Shown here: one piece after another, positions 1 to 8,737 of the stretch
How the letters are laid out: every line of letters starts with the position of its first letter
Position numbering within the stretch: position 1 is the stretch's first letter
Source of the DNA: JBMOPD01 sp049323615
Lineage (GTDB): Bacteria > Bacillota > Desulfotomaculia > Desulfotomaculales > Desulfocucumaceae
DNA: 64,000 bases
Assembly: GCA_049323615.1 (NCBI GenBank)
Contig: JBMOPD010000106.1
Coordinates: forward strand, 1-64,000
Direction of reading: 5' to 3'
Translations under genes and position numbers: made by a program
The notes under the pieces: model-generated
The model's input: only the letters and a program-made list of their open reading frames with translations
Told to the model about the DNA's origin: nothing
Database searches by the model: none

Positions 1-167
1 CCGATCTGAAGGATGTGGTGAAGATAACCACCTCCACCAAGACCCCGGACCCCGAGCAGCTTAAGCGGATAAACGAAGTCACCGCCAAGCTGATAGACGA
101 GTATGGGTACTGTCACATCTGCGCCAATGAACTTTTGAAATATGTGGGCAGCCTGTTGAACAGGTAA
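1..167 (+). CDS. C-terminal end of an unidentified protein (cut by window edge)
   Basis: An open frame runs in from the left edge (codons in phase with position 3) and stops at TAA 165-167, giving 54 visible residues. They include a CHIC pair of cysteines (YCHICANELL) near residue 40, which could bind metal, but nothing identifies a family. A strong terminator follows at 196-228, so this is the last gene of its transcript. The product is not recognised. Confidence 0.6.
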   Translation, partial: DLKDVVKITTSTKTPDPEQLKRINEVTAKLIDEYGYCHICANELLKYVGSLLNR

Positions 168-195
168 CGCCGTGATAAGGCCGGAAAGGCAAATT

Positions 196-228
196 CACCT
201 CTATTTAACGCGATAGAGGTGTTTTTTT
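196..228 (+). terminator. Rho-independent terminator
   Basis: Perfect 9-bp arms CACCTCTAT (196-204) and ATAGAGGTG (213-221) enclose an 8-nt loop and are followed by seven T. It ends the transcript of the truncated upstream gene. Confidence 0.85.
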
Positions 229-276
229 ATTTCTGATGGTGATTTTCCGGTATAATTGTCAGAAGCAGGAGGAGAT

Positions 277-1884
277 TTGACACAGCAAAAGAATTTAAAG
301 AAAGAACTAAGAACTAAAAAACTGATATTAAAGGCGAGTGATGTGGCATTGTCCGGCTATATTGACTTTAGGAGGAATGACCCCTGCCCGTGCGGCAGCG
401 GGAAAAAGTTCAAGAGGTGCTGTGGGGAAGCCGTGGAAAAGATGATGTTCCACTGGAACAACAGAGGCAGGTGGCCGTGGATAAGCCCGCAGCTGCAAAA
501 GACTCTGTCCCTTGTTTGCGGTTTATCCCCCGGAGAAGGAGAAGCGCCGCCGCCTGTTTCCGAAATTGAACAAGCACTGGACAACCTTACGGCAAAGGTT
601 TTTGCAAAGGAAAGCGAAGAAGAGCTTTTTAATGCCGCGTTTTCGATGATGGAATTTTTTTTCGATATGCTGGAAGAGGAAGACTGCTTGCAGGAATTAC
701 GATTTTCTGAAGATGTGGTAGAAACATTTCTCGAGGACCTGGGAGAAAAAATGGAGGGTCTGGCTGAAGAGCCTGACGATGAAGAAATAGAAGAAATTTT
801 TACAACAGAAATAGAGAGGCTGTTGCCGAGCCTGATTAACCGGGAAATGACGGAAGACCTGGTATGGAAACTTATAAAAGCACTTCGGCAAGAACAATTT
901 GACCTGGAAAAGCAGTCGGCTATAATCTTAGCCATACTGACCTGTTTTGAAGGCGGTGTAAACCCGGTTTGGGAAATGATCTTTCGCCTTTCGCTCAGCG
1001 AAGCCGAGATTGAAGACGAAGATGAGCCGGATTATTCCGGAGGAACGTGGCCTGACCCCTCCTGGCCCGTTGTCAAGTCTTTTGTCCCCTGGCAGGAAGC
1101 TTGGAACGTCTGCGGCTTCGGCAGTGCCGGGGTGGTTCATGAACAGCCCGACGGGCTTTTGAGCCTCACGTGGTTTCAACTCAGCCTGATTGACGGGGGA
1201 CTCACTATGGTTTTCAATAAAGAAGATTTGACAACCGGAGGAATGGAGGCGCTGTTTGAAGGTCTGTCCCCTAACTTGCCTCCCTGGCAGGAAGGCCCCC
1301 TGGAATTAACTTCCCGCTACGTCTGGGGCGCTTATGCCATGAGCCTGGATGAAGGCAATTCGTGGGATAAGAATGCCGAGCGGTGTCTTAAAGTGGTGCC
1401 GCAGCCCGAAGGGGACGAAAAACACTGGCTGGAAGGATTGATCGGCGCCGGCGGGCTGACCAGGCCTGATTTGGTGAAGATAATCAAACAAAATAAAACA
1501 CCCGATGACCTTCCGGCCGGCAAGGAACTGATGGTATTGACCAGCATCAGGTACTCTGTGCAGCAGGTGGAAGAAATAGCAATGGTTTTACGGGGGGAGC
1601 ACCCGGAATTTATTTTGGACGCTGAGAAAGAAGGGCAGTTTTTCTTTTCCTGGACCCGTGAGTACCCCGAAGGCCATTCAAATCCCCTGGCCCGAATGGG
1701 TGGCAGGCAAATACTTGCGAATATTACCATTGATCATAATACCATGCTGGTGGAAACAAAAACCCTCTCGTGGGCCGGACGGGTGATGGCCCGGTTGAAG
1801 GAACTGGTGGGCGAATGTGCAGCTTTTGAAGATGTCCGGTGGGCCGGCGGGCAGGATTTACTAAAGGTTAACCGGGAAGAGTGA
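277..1884 (+). CDS. SEC-C motif protein of unknown function
   Basis: A 535-residue soluble protein. The TTG at 277 is chosen as start because AGGAGG sits at 267-272; a TTG at 256 in the same frame lies inside the TATAAT (251-256) that is the likely -10. Near residue 40 is NDPCPCGSGKKFKRCCG, the SEC-C zinc motif (CxC...CC) known from the SecA C-terminus and from many stand-alone proteins. The rest is acidic, especially residues 90-200 and 235-260, and resembles no enzyme I know. It has no membrane segment or signal peptide. It stands alone between the terminator at 196-228 and the biotin operon. Function unknown; the SEC-C assignment is firm. Confidence 0.8.
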   Translation: MTQQKNLKKELRTKKLILKASDVALSGYIDFRRNDPCPCGSGKKFKRCCGEAVEKMMFHWNNRGRWPWISPQLQKTLSLVCGLSPGEGEAPPPVSEIEQALDNLTAKVFAKESEEELFNAAFSMMEFFFDMLEEEDCLQELRFSEDVVETFLEDLGEKMEGLAEEPDDEEIEEIFTTEIERLLPSLINREMTEDLVWKLIKALRQEQFDLEKQSAIILAILTCFEGGVNPVWEMIFRLSLSEAEIEDEDEPDYSGGTWPDPSWPVVKSFVPWQEAWNVCGFGSAGVVHEQPDGLLSLTWFQLSLIDGGLTMVFNKEDLTTGGMEALFEGLSPNLPPWQEGPLELTSRYVWGAYAMSLDEGNSWDKNAERCLKVVPQPEGDEKHWLEGLIGAGGLTRPDLVKIIKQNKTPDDLPAGKELMVLTSIRYSVQQVEEIAMVLRGEHPEFILDAEKEGQFFFSWTREYPEGHSNPLARMGGRQILANITIDHNTMLVETKTLSWAGRVMARLKELVGECAAFEDVRWAGGQDLLKVNREE

Positions 1885-2083
1885 ACAAATAAAAAAACTG
1901 GCAACGTCATTACAGGGCTTAAACGGGTAACAAATTTCACTTGTACTGGAAACGGGGTCTTGCGCCCATAAAAATGATGACCTTCCTGTCCTGCTTGCCT
2001 TTATGGTGAAGGACCCTTACTCCCCGATAACATAGGTTAAACTATTTCGCTTGCCCAATTGTTAACCTTAGCAATGATAATAG

Positions 2084-2112
2084 TTGACAATTTTGGTGGT
2101 ATCTATTATATT
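2084..2112 (+). promoter_or_regulatory. Promoter of the biotin operon
   Basis: TTGACA at 2084-2089 and TATATT at 2107-2112 are separated by 17 bp, close to the sigma-A consensus. Transcription would begin near 2119, inside the BirA operator. The rest of the 1885-2083 gap holds no clear gene; a dyad AGGTTAA (2034-2040) / TTAACCT (2062-2068) lies upstream of the -35. Confidence 0.75.
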
Positions 2113-2114
2113 AA

Positions 2115-2146
2115 ATGTTAACCAAATTGATATAATTGGTTAACAT
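2115..2146. promoter_or_regulatory. BirA (biotin repressor) operator
   Basis: ATGTTAACC (2115-2123) and its exact complement GGTTAACAT (2138-2146) are separated by 14 bp. This matches the Firmicute BirA box (TTAACC-N14/15-GGTTAA). It overlaps the expected start of transcription and lies 50 bp ahead of bioD, so biotinyl-AMP-bound BirA would be expected to repress the operon. Confidence 0.85.
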
Positions 2147-2196
2147 ATGTCGGGAATTTAGGTTCGGAGTGTTTTTTTATTTAGGGGAGGGCAGGT

Positions 2197-2916
2197 TTGG
2201 GATCGGGGTTTTTTATTACCGGTACCGATACAGGGATTGGCAAAACCGTAGTGACTGCCGGGCTGTTGGCTGCCCTGAGGGCTGCCGGTATTGACGCCGC
2301 GGCCTTTAAGCCGGTGCAGAGCGGGGCACTGCGCACCGGCGACGGCCTGGTGTCCCAGGATGCGGCCTTTTTTCTGAAAGTGTCCGGGCTGGCGGCCGAT
2401 GTGTCTGATTATAATCTATACTGCCTCGAACAGCCTTTTTCACCCCACCTGGCGGCGGAGATGAGCGGGAAATCCATTGCACGGGAAGCTATCCTGGCCC
2501 GGTGCGGGGAACTTCTGGCAAATCACCGGGTTTTGCTGGTAGAGGGGGCCGGGGGGATTTGTGTTCCCTTAACCAGAAAGGGTTACACGGTGGCCCACCT
2601 GGCCGGGGACCTGGGGTTTCCGCTGCTGGTGGTGGCCAGGCCGGCTCTGGGGACCATTAACCATACCGTGCTGACGATAAAGTATGCACAGATGTTCGGT
2701 TTACAGGTGGCCGGTTTTATTTTCAACGGTTTGCGGAAAACGGGGGATATCCTGGAAGAAGATAACGCAAAAGTTATCAAGGCCCTGACCGGCGTTCCCC
2801 TCTTGGGCAAGCTGCCCCATATACCCGGCCTGGATGTGGACGGCGGGTTTGCCGGGGAACTGGCTGAAATTGCCGGGCGGCATTTGTGCTGGCGAGAGAT
2901 AGGGGGAATGGCTTGA
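2197..2916 (+). CDS. bioD: Dethiobiotin synthetase
   Basis: ATP-dependent carboxylation of 7,8-diaminopelargonic acid to dethiobiotin, the penultimate step of biotin synthesis. 239 residues, the usual length. The N-terminus FITGTDTGIGKTVVTAGL is the family P-loop signature, AAFKPVQSG follows near residue 40, and VEGAGGICVPL near residue 115 is the second conserved block. Translation starts at TTG 2197 behind GGGGAGGG. First gene of a bioDABF operon; its TGA overlaps the bioA ATG by one base, suggesting translational coupling. Confidence 0.96.
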   Translation: MGSGFFITGTDTGIGKTVVTAGLLAALRAAGIDAAAFKPVQSGALRTGDGLVSQDAAFFLKVSGLAADVSDYNLYCLEQPFSPHLAAEMSGKSIAREAILARCGELLANHRVLLVEGAGGICVPLTRKGYTVAHLAGDLGFPLLVVARPALGTINHTVLTIKYAQMFGLQVAGFIFNGLRKTGDILEEDNAKVIKALTGVPLLGKLPHIPGLDVDGGFAGELAEIAGRHLCWREIGGMA

Positions 2917-4283
2917 TGGAAGTTATATCCACATCGCAGCTGGAGTCCTGGGACAAAGAACATGTCTGGCACCCCTTTACCCAGATGAAGGGATACCGCC
3001 AAGAAAAACCTCTGATTGTGGAGCGGGGGGAGGGGAGTTATCTTTATGATACGGAAGGCAACCGTTATCTGGACGGTACATCCTCTCTCTGGGTTAATGT
3101 ACATGGGCATAAAAAAGAGGAAATTGACAACGCCATCAAGGATCAACTGGGGAAAGTGGCGCACAGCACACTGCTGGGGCTGGCCAACATTCCTTCAATA
3201 TTGTTAGCCAAAAAGCTGGCGGAAATTACCCCGCCCGGTTTAAATAAAGTGTTTTACTCGGACAGCGGGGCCACAGCCGTTGAAATAGCCCTGAAAATAG
3301 CATATCAGTACTGGCAGCAGCAGGGGCGGGAGGAATTTCGCCGCAAGAGAAAATTTATTTCACTGGCCGAGGCTTATCACGGGGATACCATCGGCTCTGT
3401 AAGTGTGGGGGGAATGGATTTGTTCCACCGCATATTCAGGCCCCTGCTTTTTGAGGCCATCCATGCTCCCGCGCCGTACTGCTACCGCTGTTTCCTTGAA
3501 AAAAACAGGAGCAGCTGTTCCATGGAGTGTGTGGGTGCGGTGGAACAGTTGCTGGACCGCCACCACCACGATGTGGCCGGGTTTGTGATTGAGCCCCTGG
3601 TACAGGGGGCGGCCGGCATGCTGGTGGCTCCGGAGGGGTACTTGTCCCGGATTAGCCGGTTGTGCAGGCGTTACAATGTTTTGCTCATCGCCGACGAGGT
3701 GGCGGTCGGCTTTGGCCGGACGGGCAAAATGTTTGCCTGCGATCACGAGGGGGTGGAACCGGACCTGATGTGCCTGGCCAAGGGTCTCACCGGAGGGTAC
3801 CTGCCGCTGGCGGCGACCATGACCACCGATGTAATTTATGATGCCTTTTCAGGAGAGATCGAGGAGTTCAAAACTTTTTACCACGGCCATACCTATACCG
3901 GCAATCCCCTGGCCTGTGCCGCAGCCCTGGCCAACCTGGAGTTGATTGAAAAAAGCGATTTTATAGGTGGCCTGCGGGAAAAGATATCCTTTGTTGCGGA
4001 CGGGCTGGCGAAGTTTTGGGACCTGGATCACGTGGGGGATATACGGCAAAAGGGAATGATGATAGGCATAGAACTGGTGGAAGACCGAGACAGTAAAAGA
4101 CCTTATCCGCCGGGGGCCAACATAGGGCACCGGGTAATCCTTGAAGCCAGGAAAAACGGCCTCATCATCAGACCGCTGGGGAACGTCATCGTGATCATGC
4201 CGGTACTTTCGATGAACCTGCCGGAGTTGGGCAAGGTTTTGCGGATTACATACAACGCTATTAAAAAGGTAACGGGAGGGTAG
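2916..4283 (+). CDS. bioA: Adenosylmethionine-8-amino-7-oxononanoate aminotransferase
   Basis: PLP enzyme that converts 8-amino-7-oxononanoate (KAPA) to diaminopelargonate using S-adenosylmethionine or lysine as amino donor. 455 residues from ATG 2916. Visible family blocks: VWHPFTQM near the N-terminus (substrate binding), the glycine-rich YSDSGATAVEIALK, AYHGDTIGSVSVGG, LIADEVAVGFGRTG and the lysine block CLAKGLTGGYLPLAA, whose K forms the internal aldimine. Class III aminotransferase throughout. It sits between bioD (one-base overlap) and bioB (54 nt). Confidence 0.96.
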   Translation: MEVISTSQLESWDKEHVWHPFTQMKGYRQEKPLIVERGEGSYLYDTEGNRYLDGTSSLWVNVHGHKKEEIDNAIKDQLGKVAHSTLLGLANIPSILLAKKLAEITPPGLNKVFYSDSGATAVEIALKIAYQYWQQQGREEFRRKRKFISLAEAYHGDTIGSVSVGGMDLFHRIFRPLLFEAIHAPAPYCYRCFLEKNRSSCSMECVGAVEQLLDRHHHDVAGFVIEPLVQGAAGMLVAPEGYLSRISRLCRRYNVLLIADEVAVGFGRTGKMFACDHEGVEPDLMCLAKGLTGGYLPLAATMTTDVIYDAFSGEIEEFKTFYHGHTYTGNPLACAAALANLELIEKSDFIGGLREKISFVADGLAKFWDLDHVGDIRQKGMMIGIELVEDRDSKRPYPPGANIGHRVILEARKNGLIIRPLGNVIVIMPVLSMNLPELGKVLRITYNAIKKVTGG

Positions 4284-4337
4284 GGCAAGGTTGGATCGGG
4301 AACATAAACTTTGCAGATTGACGGTGGTGGCGTCGGT

Positions 4338-5303
4338 ATGCTGCGTGAAATAGAAGAGAGGATACTTAACGGCGACTGCATAACAGGGGAGGAAGCTCTG
4401 CGTTTAACTGAGCTGAGAGAACAGGAAATATATGAATTAATTTTCGTCAGCAACAGGGTTACCAGGCACTACAGGGGGCTAAAACTGGAGCTTTGTTCCA
4501 TAATTAATGCCAGGTCCGGTAATTGCAGCGAGGACTGCAAATTTTGCGCCCAGTCCGCCCGTTATGATACCGGTGCAAAAGCGTATCCGATGGTTTCACC
4601 GGAGGAAACCTTAAGGCAGGCAATGATTATGGAAAAGGCCGGGGCAAAAAGGTTTTCCCTGGTTACAAGCGGACGGGGTATTTCCGACTGCGACCTGGAG
4701 ACGGTGCTTGTCGCCATCGGGCTTTTAAGGCGGGAAACCGGCCTGAACCTTTGCGCCTCGTTGGGGATAATAGATGAAAAGAAGGCCTTAATGCTCAAAG
4801 AAGCCGGGGTATCAATGTACCATCACAACCTGGAAACTGCACCAAGCTATTTTTCCCGGATATGCACCACTCATTCCTATGGAGACCGGGTGGAGACCAT
4901 TAAAGCAGCCCGGAGGGCGGGGCTGAGGGTGTGCGCCGGGGGAATTATCGGGCTGGGGGAATCGTTTTCCCAAAGGGTTGAGCTGGCCCTGGAAATCCGC
5001 AGGTTGGGCGTGGATTCCGTGCCGGTGAACTTCCTGAACCCCATCCGGGGCACTCCGCTGGGAAATAGCCCCATTCCTCCTCCTCTGTCACTGCTGCATG
5101 CCCTTGCCATTTTCCGGCTAATCCTGCCGGGATCAGTGATCCGTTTATGCGGGGGGCGGAGGGAGGGCCTGCGGGATCTTCAGGCCCTGGCACTGATGGC
5201 GGGCGCCGACGGGGTCATGATCGGCGATTATCTTACCACTAAAGGGGAAGACCTGAGTAAAGACATGCAGATGTTTGCCGATCTCGGCCTGAAAGTATCG
5301 TAG
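4338..5303 (+). CDS. bioB: Biotin synthase (radical SAM)
   Basis: Inserts sulfur into dethiobiotin to give biotin. The radical-SAM CxxxCxxC motif is present as CSEDCKFC, preceded by NARSGN, followed by AQSARY; YHHNLET and the C-terminal RLCGGRREGLRDLQ (containing the Arg cluster ligand of the auxiliary [2Fe-2S] site) are diagnostic. I take ATG 4338 (321 residues, normal length); a TTG at 4311 in the same frame has no ribosome site. Ribosome binding here is weak (GGTGGTGG), so translation may depend on read-on from bioA. Confidence 0.96.
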   Translation: MLREIEERILNGDCITGEEALRLTELREQEIYELIFVSNRVTRHYRGLKLELCSIINARSGNCSEDCKFCAQSARYDTGAKAYPMVSPEETLRQAMIMEKAGAKRFSLVTSGRGISDCDLETVLVAIGLLRRETGLNLCASLGIIDEKKALMLKEAGVSMYHHNLETAPSYFSRICTTHSYGDRVETIKAARRAGLRVCAGGIIGLGESFSQRVELALEIRRLGVDSVPVNFLNPIRGTPLGNSPIPPPLSLLHALAIFRLILPGSVIRLCGGRREGLRDLQALALMAGADGVMIGDYLTTKGEDLSKDMQMFADLGLKVS

Positions 5304-5307
5304 AAAA

Positions 5308-6492
5308 ATGGCTGGTAATAAAGCGATGAGATTTCTTTGCAGTGAGCTGTTATCCCTGAAAAGTCATAATCTTTACCGCACCTTGAGAGGGGTGGAGGGG
5401 CCGCCGTCTTCCCGGACCGTAGTTGACGGAAGGGAATGCATTTTGCTCTCTTCCAATAACTATCTGGGTCTGGCGGAACATCCCGCCGTCAAGGCGGCCG
5501 CCATCGAAGCTGTCAGCCGCTGGGGCGCGGGGGCCGGAGGGTCACGCCTGATTTCAGGCAACCTCAGCCTCAATGGGGACCTGGAAAGGGAGATTGCACG
5601 CTTCAAGGGAACGGAAGCGGCGATTGTCTTCAATACCGGTTACATGGCCAACCTGGGGTCAATCACGGCGCTTACCGGGAAAGGGGACGTGATCATCAGT
5701 GATCAGCTGAACCATGCCAGTATAATAGACGGGTGCCGGCTCAGCCGCGCGGAAACCAAAATTTACCGGCATAAGGATATGTGTCAGCTGGAGGAAATAC
5801 TGCGGCAGAGCCGGGGAAACCGCCGGCGCCTTATTGTAACGGACAGCGTTTTCAGCATGGACGGCGACATTGCCCCACTGCCGGAAATTACCGCTCTGGC
5901 GGAAGAATACGGCGCCATGGTTATGGTTGATGATGCGCACGCCACCGGTGTTTTGGGCAGCCGGGGCGCAGGGGCGGCGGATTATTTCCGGCTGGAAGGG
6001 AAAATACCGGTTCAGATGGGCACCTTAAGCAAGGCATTGGGAAGTTTCGGCGCCTTTGTGGCCGGGCCGCAGGAATTAATTGATTTTCTGAAAAACAAGG
6101 CCAGAAGTTTTATTTTTTCCACTGCGCTTCCTCCGGCGGCAATCGGAGCCGCCATGGCGGCCATTAAACTGGTTGAAAATGACCCGGAAATCCGGCAAAA
6201 GCTGTGGGACAATGCCAGCTATTTGCGGGCGGGGCTGGAAAATCTGGGCTACCGCGTCCTGTCCTGCGAATCCCCGATCATACCCGTATTGATTGGTGAC
6301 GATGAAAAAACCATGCGCATGGCCGGAAGGCTGCTGGAAAGAGGCGTATTTGCCCCGGGCATCCGGCCACCCACGGTACCGCCCGGCACCGGCAGGATCA
6401 GGGTTACGGTAATGGCCGTCCATTCACGGAATGACCTGGATGAAGCACTGGATGCCTTTAAAAAAGCCGGTAAAGAAGCAGGAGTTATTTAA
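5308..6492 (+). CDS. bioF: 8-amino-7-oxononanoate synthase
   Basis: PLP-dependent decarboxylative condensation of alanine with pimeloyl-ACP/CoA, the first ring-building step of biotin synthesis. 394 residues. Family blocks: NNYLGLAEHP, GAGGSRLISGN, FNTGYMANLGSI, SDQLNHASIIDG, VDDAHATGVLG, and GTLSKALGSFGAF with the PLP lysine. It starts four bases after the bioB stop with almost no ribosome site of its own. Pimelate-forming genes (bioC, bioH, bioW, bioI) are not in this window. Homologous to glycine C-acetyltransferase, but the operon settles the assignment. Confidence 0.95.
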   Translation: MAGNKAMRFLCSELLSLKSHNLYRTLRGVEGPPSSRTVVDGRECILLSSNNYLGLAEHPAVKAAAIEAVSRWGAGAGGSRLISGNLSLNGDLEREIARFKGTEAAIVFNTGYMANLGSITALTGKGDVIISDQLNHASIIDGCRLSRAETKIYRHKDMCQLEEILRQSRGNRRRLIVTDSVFSMDGDIAPLPEITALAEEYGAMVMVDDAHATGVLGSRGAGAADYFRLEGKIPVQMGTLSKALGSFGAFVAGPQELIDFLKNKARSFIFSTALPPAAIGAAMAAIKLVENDPEIRQKLWDNASYLRAGLENLGYRVLSCESPIIPVLIGDDEKTMRMAGRLLERGVFAPGIRPPTVPPGTGRIRVTVMAVHSRNDLDEALDAFKKAGKEAGVI

Positions 6493-6544
6493 GGATTAAT
6501 TTAAAGCCTTTTAATTTTGACAGGTGGCCTAAAAATTTTACAGA

Positions 6545-6590
6545 AAAAAACACATGGTCCGGGGTATATGTCTTGGACCATGTGTTTTTT
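6545..6590 (+). terminator. Rho-independent terminator of the biotin operon
   Basis: Arms AAAAAACACATGGTCC (6545-6560) and GGACCATGTGTTTTTT (6575-6590) are exact complements around a 14-nt loop; the T run is part of the second arm. The A-rich 5' arm could also end transcription from the other side. The remaining 6591-6788 stretch is AT-rich with no clear promoter for the chemoreceptor. Confidence 0.9.
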
Positions 6591-6788
6591 GGATTTCCGC
6601 AAGAGTTTTATATGGCAGAGGTGTTTTTTTAAAGCCAGAATTTAAGGATCTATTATGAATTATCGGCACGCTAATGTAAACTTTTTAAATTTTTTGGCAG
6701 GAATTGTCGTTTTTTTTATGGAATAATTGCCTGGTAAATCCAGTGGAGAGAATGCCGGGGAATTATCCCGCAAGAAAGGAGCTTAACC

Positions 6789-8642
6789 GTGAGGAGCATT
6801 AAAACCAAACTGATTATGGTTATTGTGGCCATACTGGTGGTGGGCCTGGGGGGTTTAACCGTTCTTAACTATTACAAGACAAGGCAAATACTGATTTCCA
6901 ATTTAGAGCAGTCCATCACCTTTCATGCGGTGTCTTCCGGAAATGATGTCGGTCTATGGCTGGATGTCCGAAAAGCCGAACTGGCCATGCTGGCCAATAC
7001 TCAAGTAATTGTGGACGGTAAACAGGAGGACGCTCTTCCCTATTTAATAGCCGAACTGCAGCGGAGCAAAGCATATGAGACCCTTTTTGTCTCCGACGAA
7101 AAGGGAAACTATTTTATCACTTCGGGCACAACAGGAAATATCAGTGACCGGGATTATTTCAAGCAGGTAATGGCCAGAGGCCAGGTGGTAGTGTCCAACC
7201 CGATTATATCAAAAGCCACCGGCAAACCAGTTGTGGTGGTGGCCGCTCCCATAAACAGGAACGGTGTTGTCGGCGGGGTTATGGGAGGGACTGTGCTGCT
7301 GGACGGCATCACACATAAAATATCTTCCATAATGGTCGGTAAAACCGGATATGCCTACATGGTGCAGGAGGACGGTACGTACATTGCCCACCCGGATAAG
7401 GACCTGGCGATGAAATACAACCCCCTAAAGGACAGCAACGCCGATCCGAGGATGGTGGAAGCAGTCCAAAAGATGGTCAGAGGTGAAAAAGGTGTAGCCA
7501 ATTATGTATTTAACGGCGTGGATAAATACATGGCCTTCGCCCCGGTGCCGGGAACCGGCTGGTCCCTGGCGGTTACCGCCCCGGTGGCTGAACTCTCCGG
7601 CCAGCTCTCCTCCCTCCCCGTGATAAGCTTTATTACGGCTCTGGTTTTCATCGTGCTGATAGGCGTCATTTCCAGTATAATTCTCGGCGGTATGATCAGC
7701 CGCCTGAAACCGGTGGCCGCGGGGGCCGCCAGTATCGCCGCAGGGGATCTGACGGTCAACGAGATCCCGGCTGGATCAAAGGACGAATTGGGCCAGCTGG
7801 CCGGGGCCTTCAACACCATGCTGGCCAAACTGAAGGAAATAGTCACCCAACTCCAGGAGAAATCCCGGACACTGGCCTCATCCTCCGGCGAACTGTCTGC
7901 CATGGCCGAAAACGTTACCGCGGGGGCCAGCGAGACCGCCGCCACCATCGGCGAGGTGGCCACCACGGTGGAACAGGTGACCACCAACGTGCAAAACATC
8001 GCCGAATCTTCCGCCAGGGCCGCCGGCTTTGCCAGGGAGGGCAGTGAGGGCATTCAACGCATCATGAGCCAGATGGAGGCGATACAAAAAGCTGCCGCCA
8101 CCAGCGGAGAAGTTATTCAGGGGTTAAATGAATCGTCCGCAAAGATCTCCCAGATCGTCGAGCTGATCACGCAGATCGCCGAGCAGACAAATTTACTGGC
8201 CCTAAATGCCGCCATCGAGGCCGCCAGGGCGGGGGAGCAGGGGAGAGGGTTTGCCGTAGTGGCCGAGGAGGTCAGAAATCTGGCCGAACAGTCCGCCGGG
8301 GCGGCAAAGGAAATATACAACCTTGTGGCCACCATTCAGCAGGAGGCCCAGAAGGCCGTCCGGAGCATGGGCGAGGGCGCCTCGCAGGTGGAGGCCGGGT
8401 CGTCGGTGGTGCGGGATGTGGGCGGAACACTGGAAAAAATTATCGCTGCCGTTCAGGGCCTGGCGGGGGATATCCAGTCAGTGGCCGCGGCAGGCGGGCA
8501 GATTTCCTCAGCCGTCCAGAATGTTGCCGCAGCGGCTGAGGAACAGACAGCCACCATGGAGGAGGTGTCCTCCACCACCCAGACCCTGGCCGGACTGGCC
8601 GATGAACTGGAAGAACTGTCGAGGAAATTTAAGCTTTCTTAA
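6789..8642 (+). CDS. Methyl-accepting chemotaxis protein (dCache-HAMP)
   Basis: Membrane chemoreceptor of 617 residues, GTG start behind AAAGGAG. Order: TM1 (about 9-29), periplasmic-side dCache sensor (about 35-270; YFITSGTTGNISDRDYF and SNPIISKATGKPVVVVA are the PAS-like core), TM2 (about 280-302), HAMP, then a long helical signalling domain. The signalling tip carries EQTNLLALNAAIEAARAGE and GRGFAVVAEEVRNLAEQS, the CheA/CheW-binding hairpin. Ligand unknown. Single gene; no che genes nearby. Confidence 0.94.
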   Translation: MRSIKTKLIMVIVAILVVGLGGLTVLNYYKTRQILISNLEQSITFHAVSSGNDVGLWLDVRKAELAMLANTQVIVDGKQEDALPYLIAELQRSKAYETLFVSDEKGNYFITSGTTGNISDRDYFKQVMARGQVVVSNPIISKATGKPVVVVAAPINRNGVVGGVMGGTVLLDGITHKISSIMVGKTGYAYMVQEDGTYIAHPDKDLAMKYNPLKDSNADPRMVEAVQKMVRGEKGVANYVFNGVDKYMAFAPVPGTGWSLAVTAPVAELSGQLSSLPVISFITALVFIVLIGVISSIILGGMISRLKPVAAGAASIAAGDLTVNEIPAGSKDELGQLAGAFNTMLAKLKEIVTQLQEKSRTLASSSGELSAMAENVTAGASETAATIGEVATTVEQVTTNVQNIAESSARAAGFAREGSEGIQRIMSQMEAIQKAAATSGEVIQGLNESSAKISQIVELITQIAEQTNLLALNAAIEAARAGEQGRGFAVVAEEVRNLAEQSAGAAKEIYNLVATIQQEAQKAVRSMGEGASQVEAGSSVVRDVGGTLEKIIAAVQGLAGDIQSVAAAGGQISSAVQNVAAAAEEQTATMEEVSSTTQTLAGLADELEELSRKFKLS

Positions 8643-8737
8643 TCTTATTCGAACCCCCGGGCATATAATGTATAAATGATTAATCGCACCGCTAAAACAT
8701 GCCGGTGATGCAAATTTTATGGTCGGGGGTAATATTC

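Noticed and set aside
6660..6687. Sigma-D-like promoter (TAAA ... GCCGATAA) near the chemoreceptor gene
   Set aside because: The match is on the minus strand, pointing away from the chemoreceptor and into the biotin terminator, so it cannot drive that gene.
6591..6788. Cyclic di-GMP riboswitch ahead of the chemoreceptor
   Set aside because: GGCACGCTAATG superficially recalls the GEMM core, but the conserved GGCAAACC-type element and paired stems are absent.
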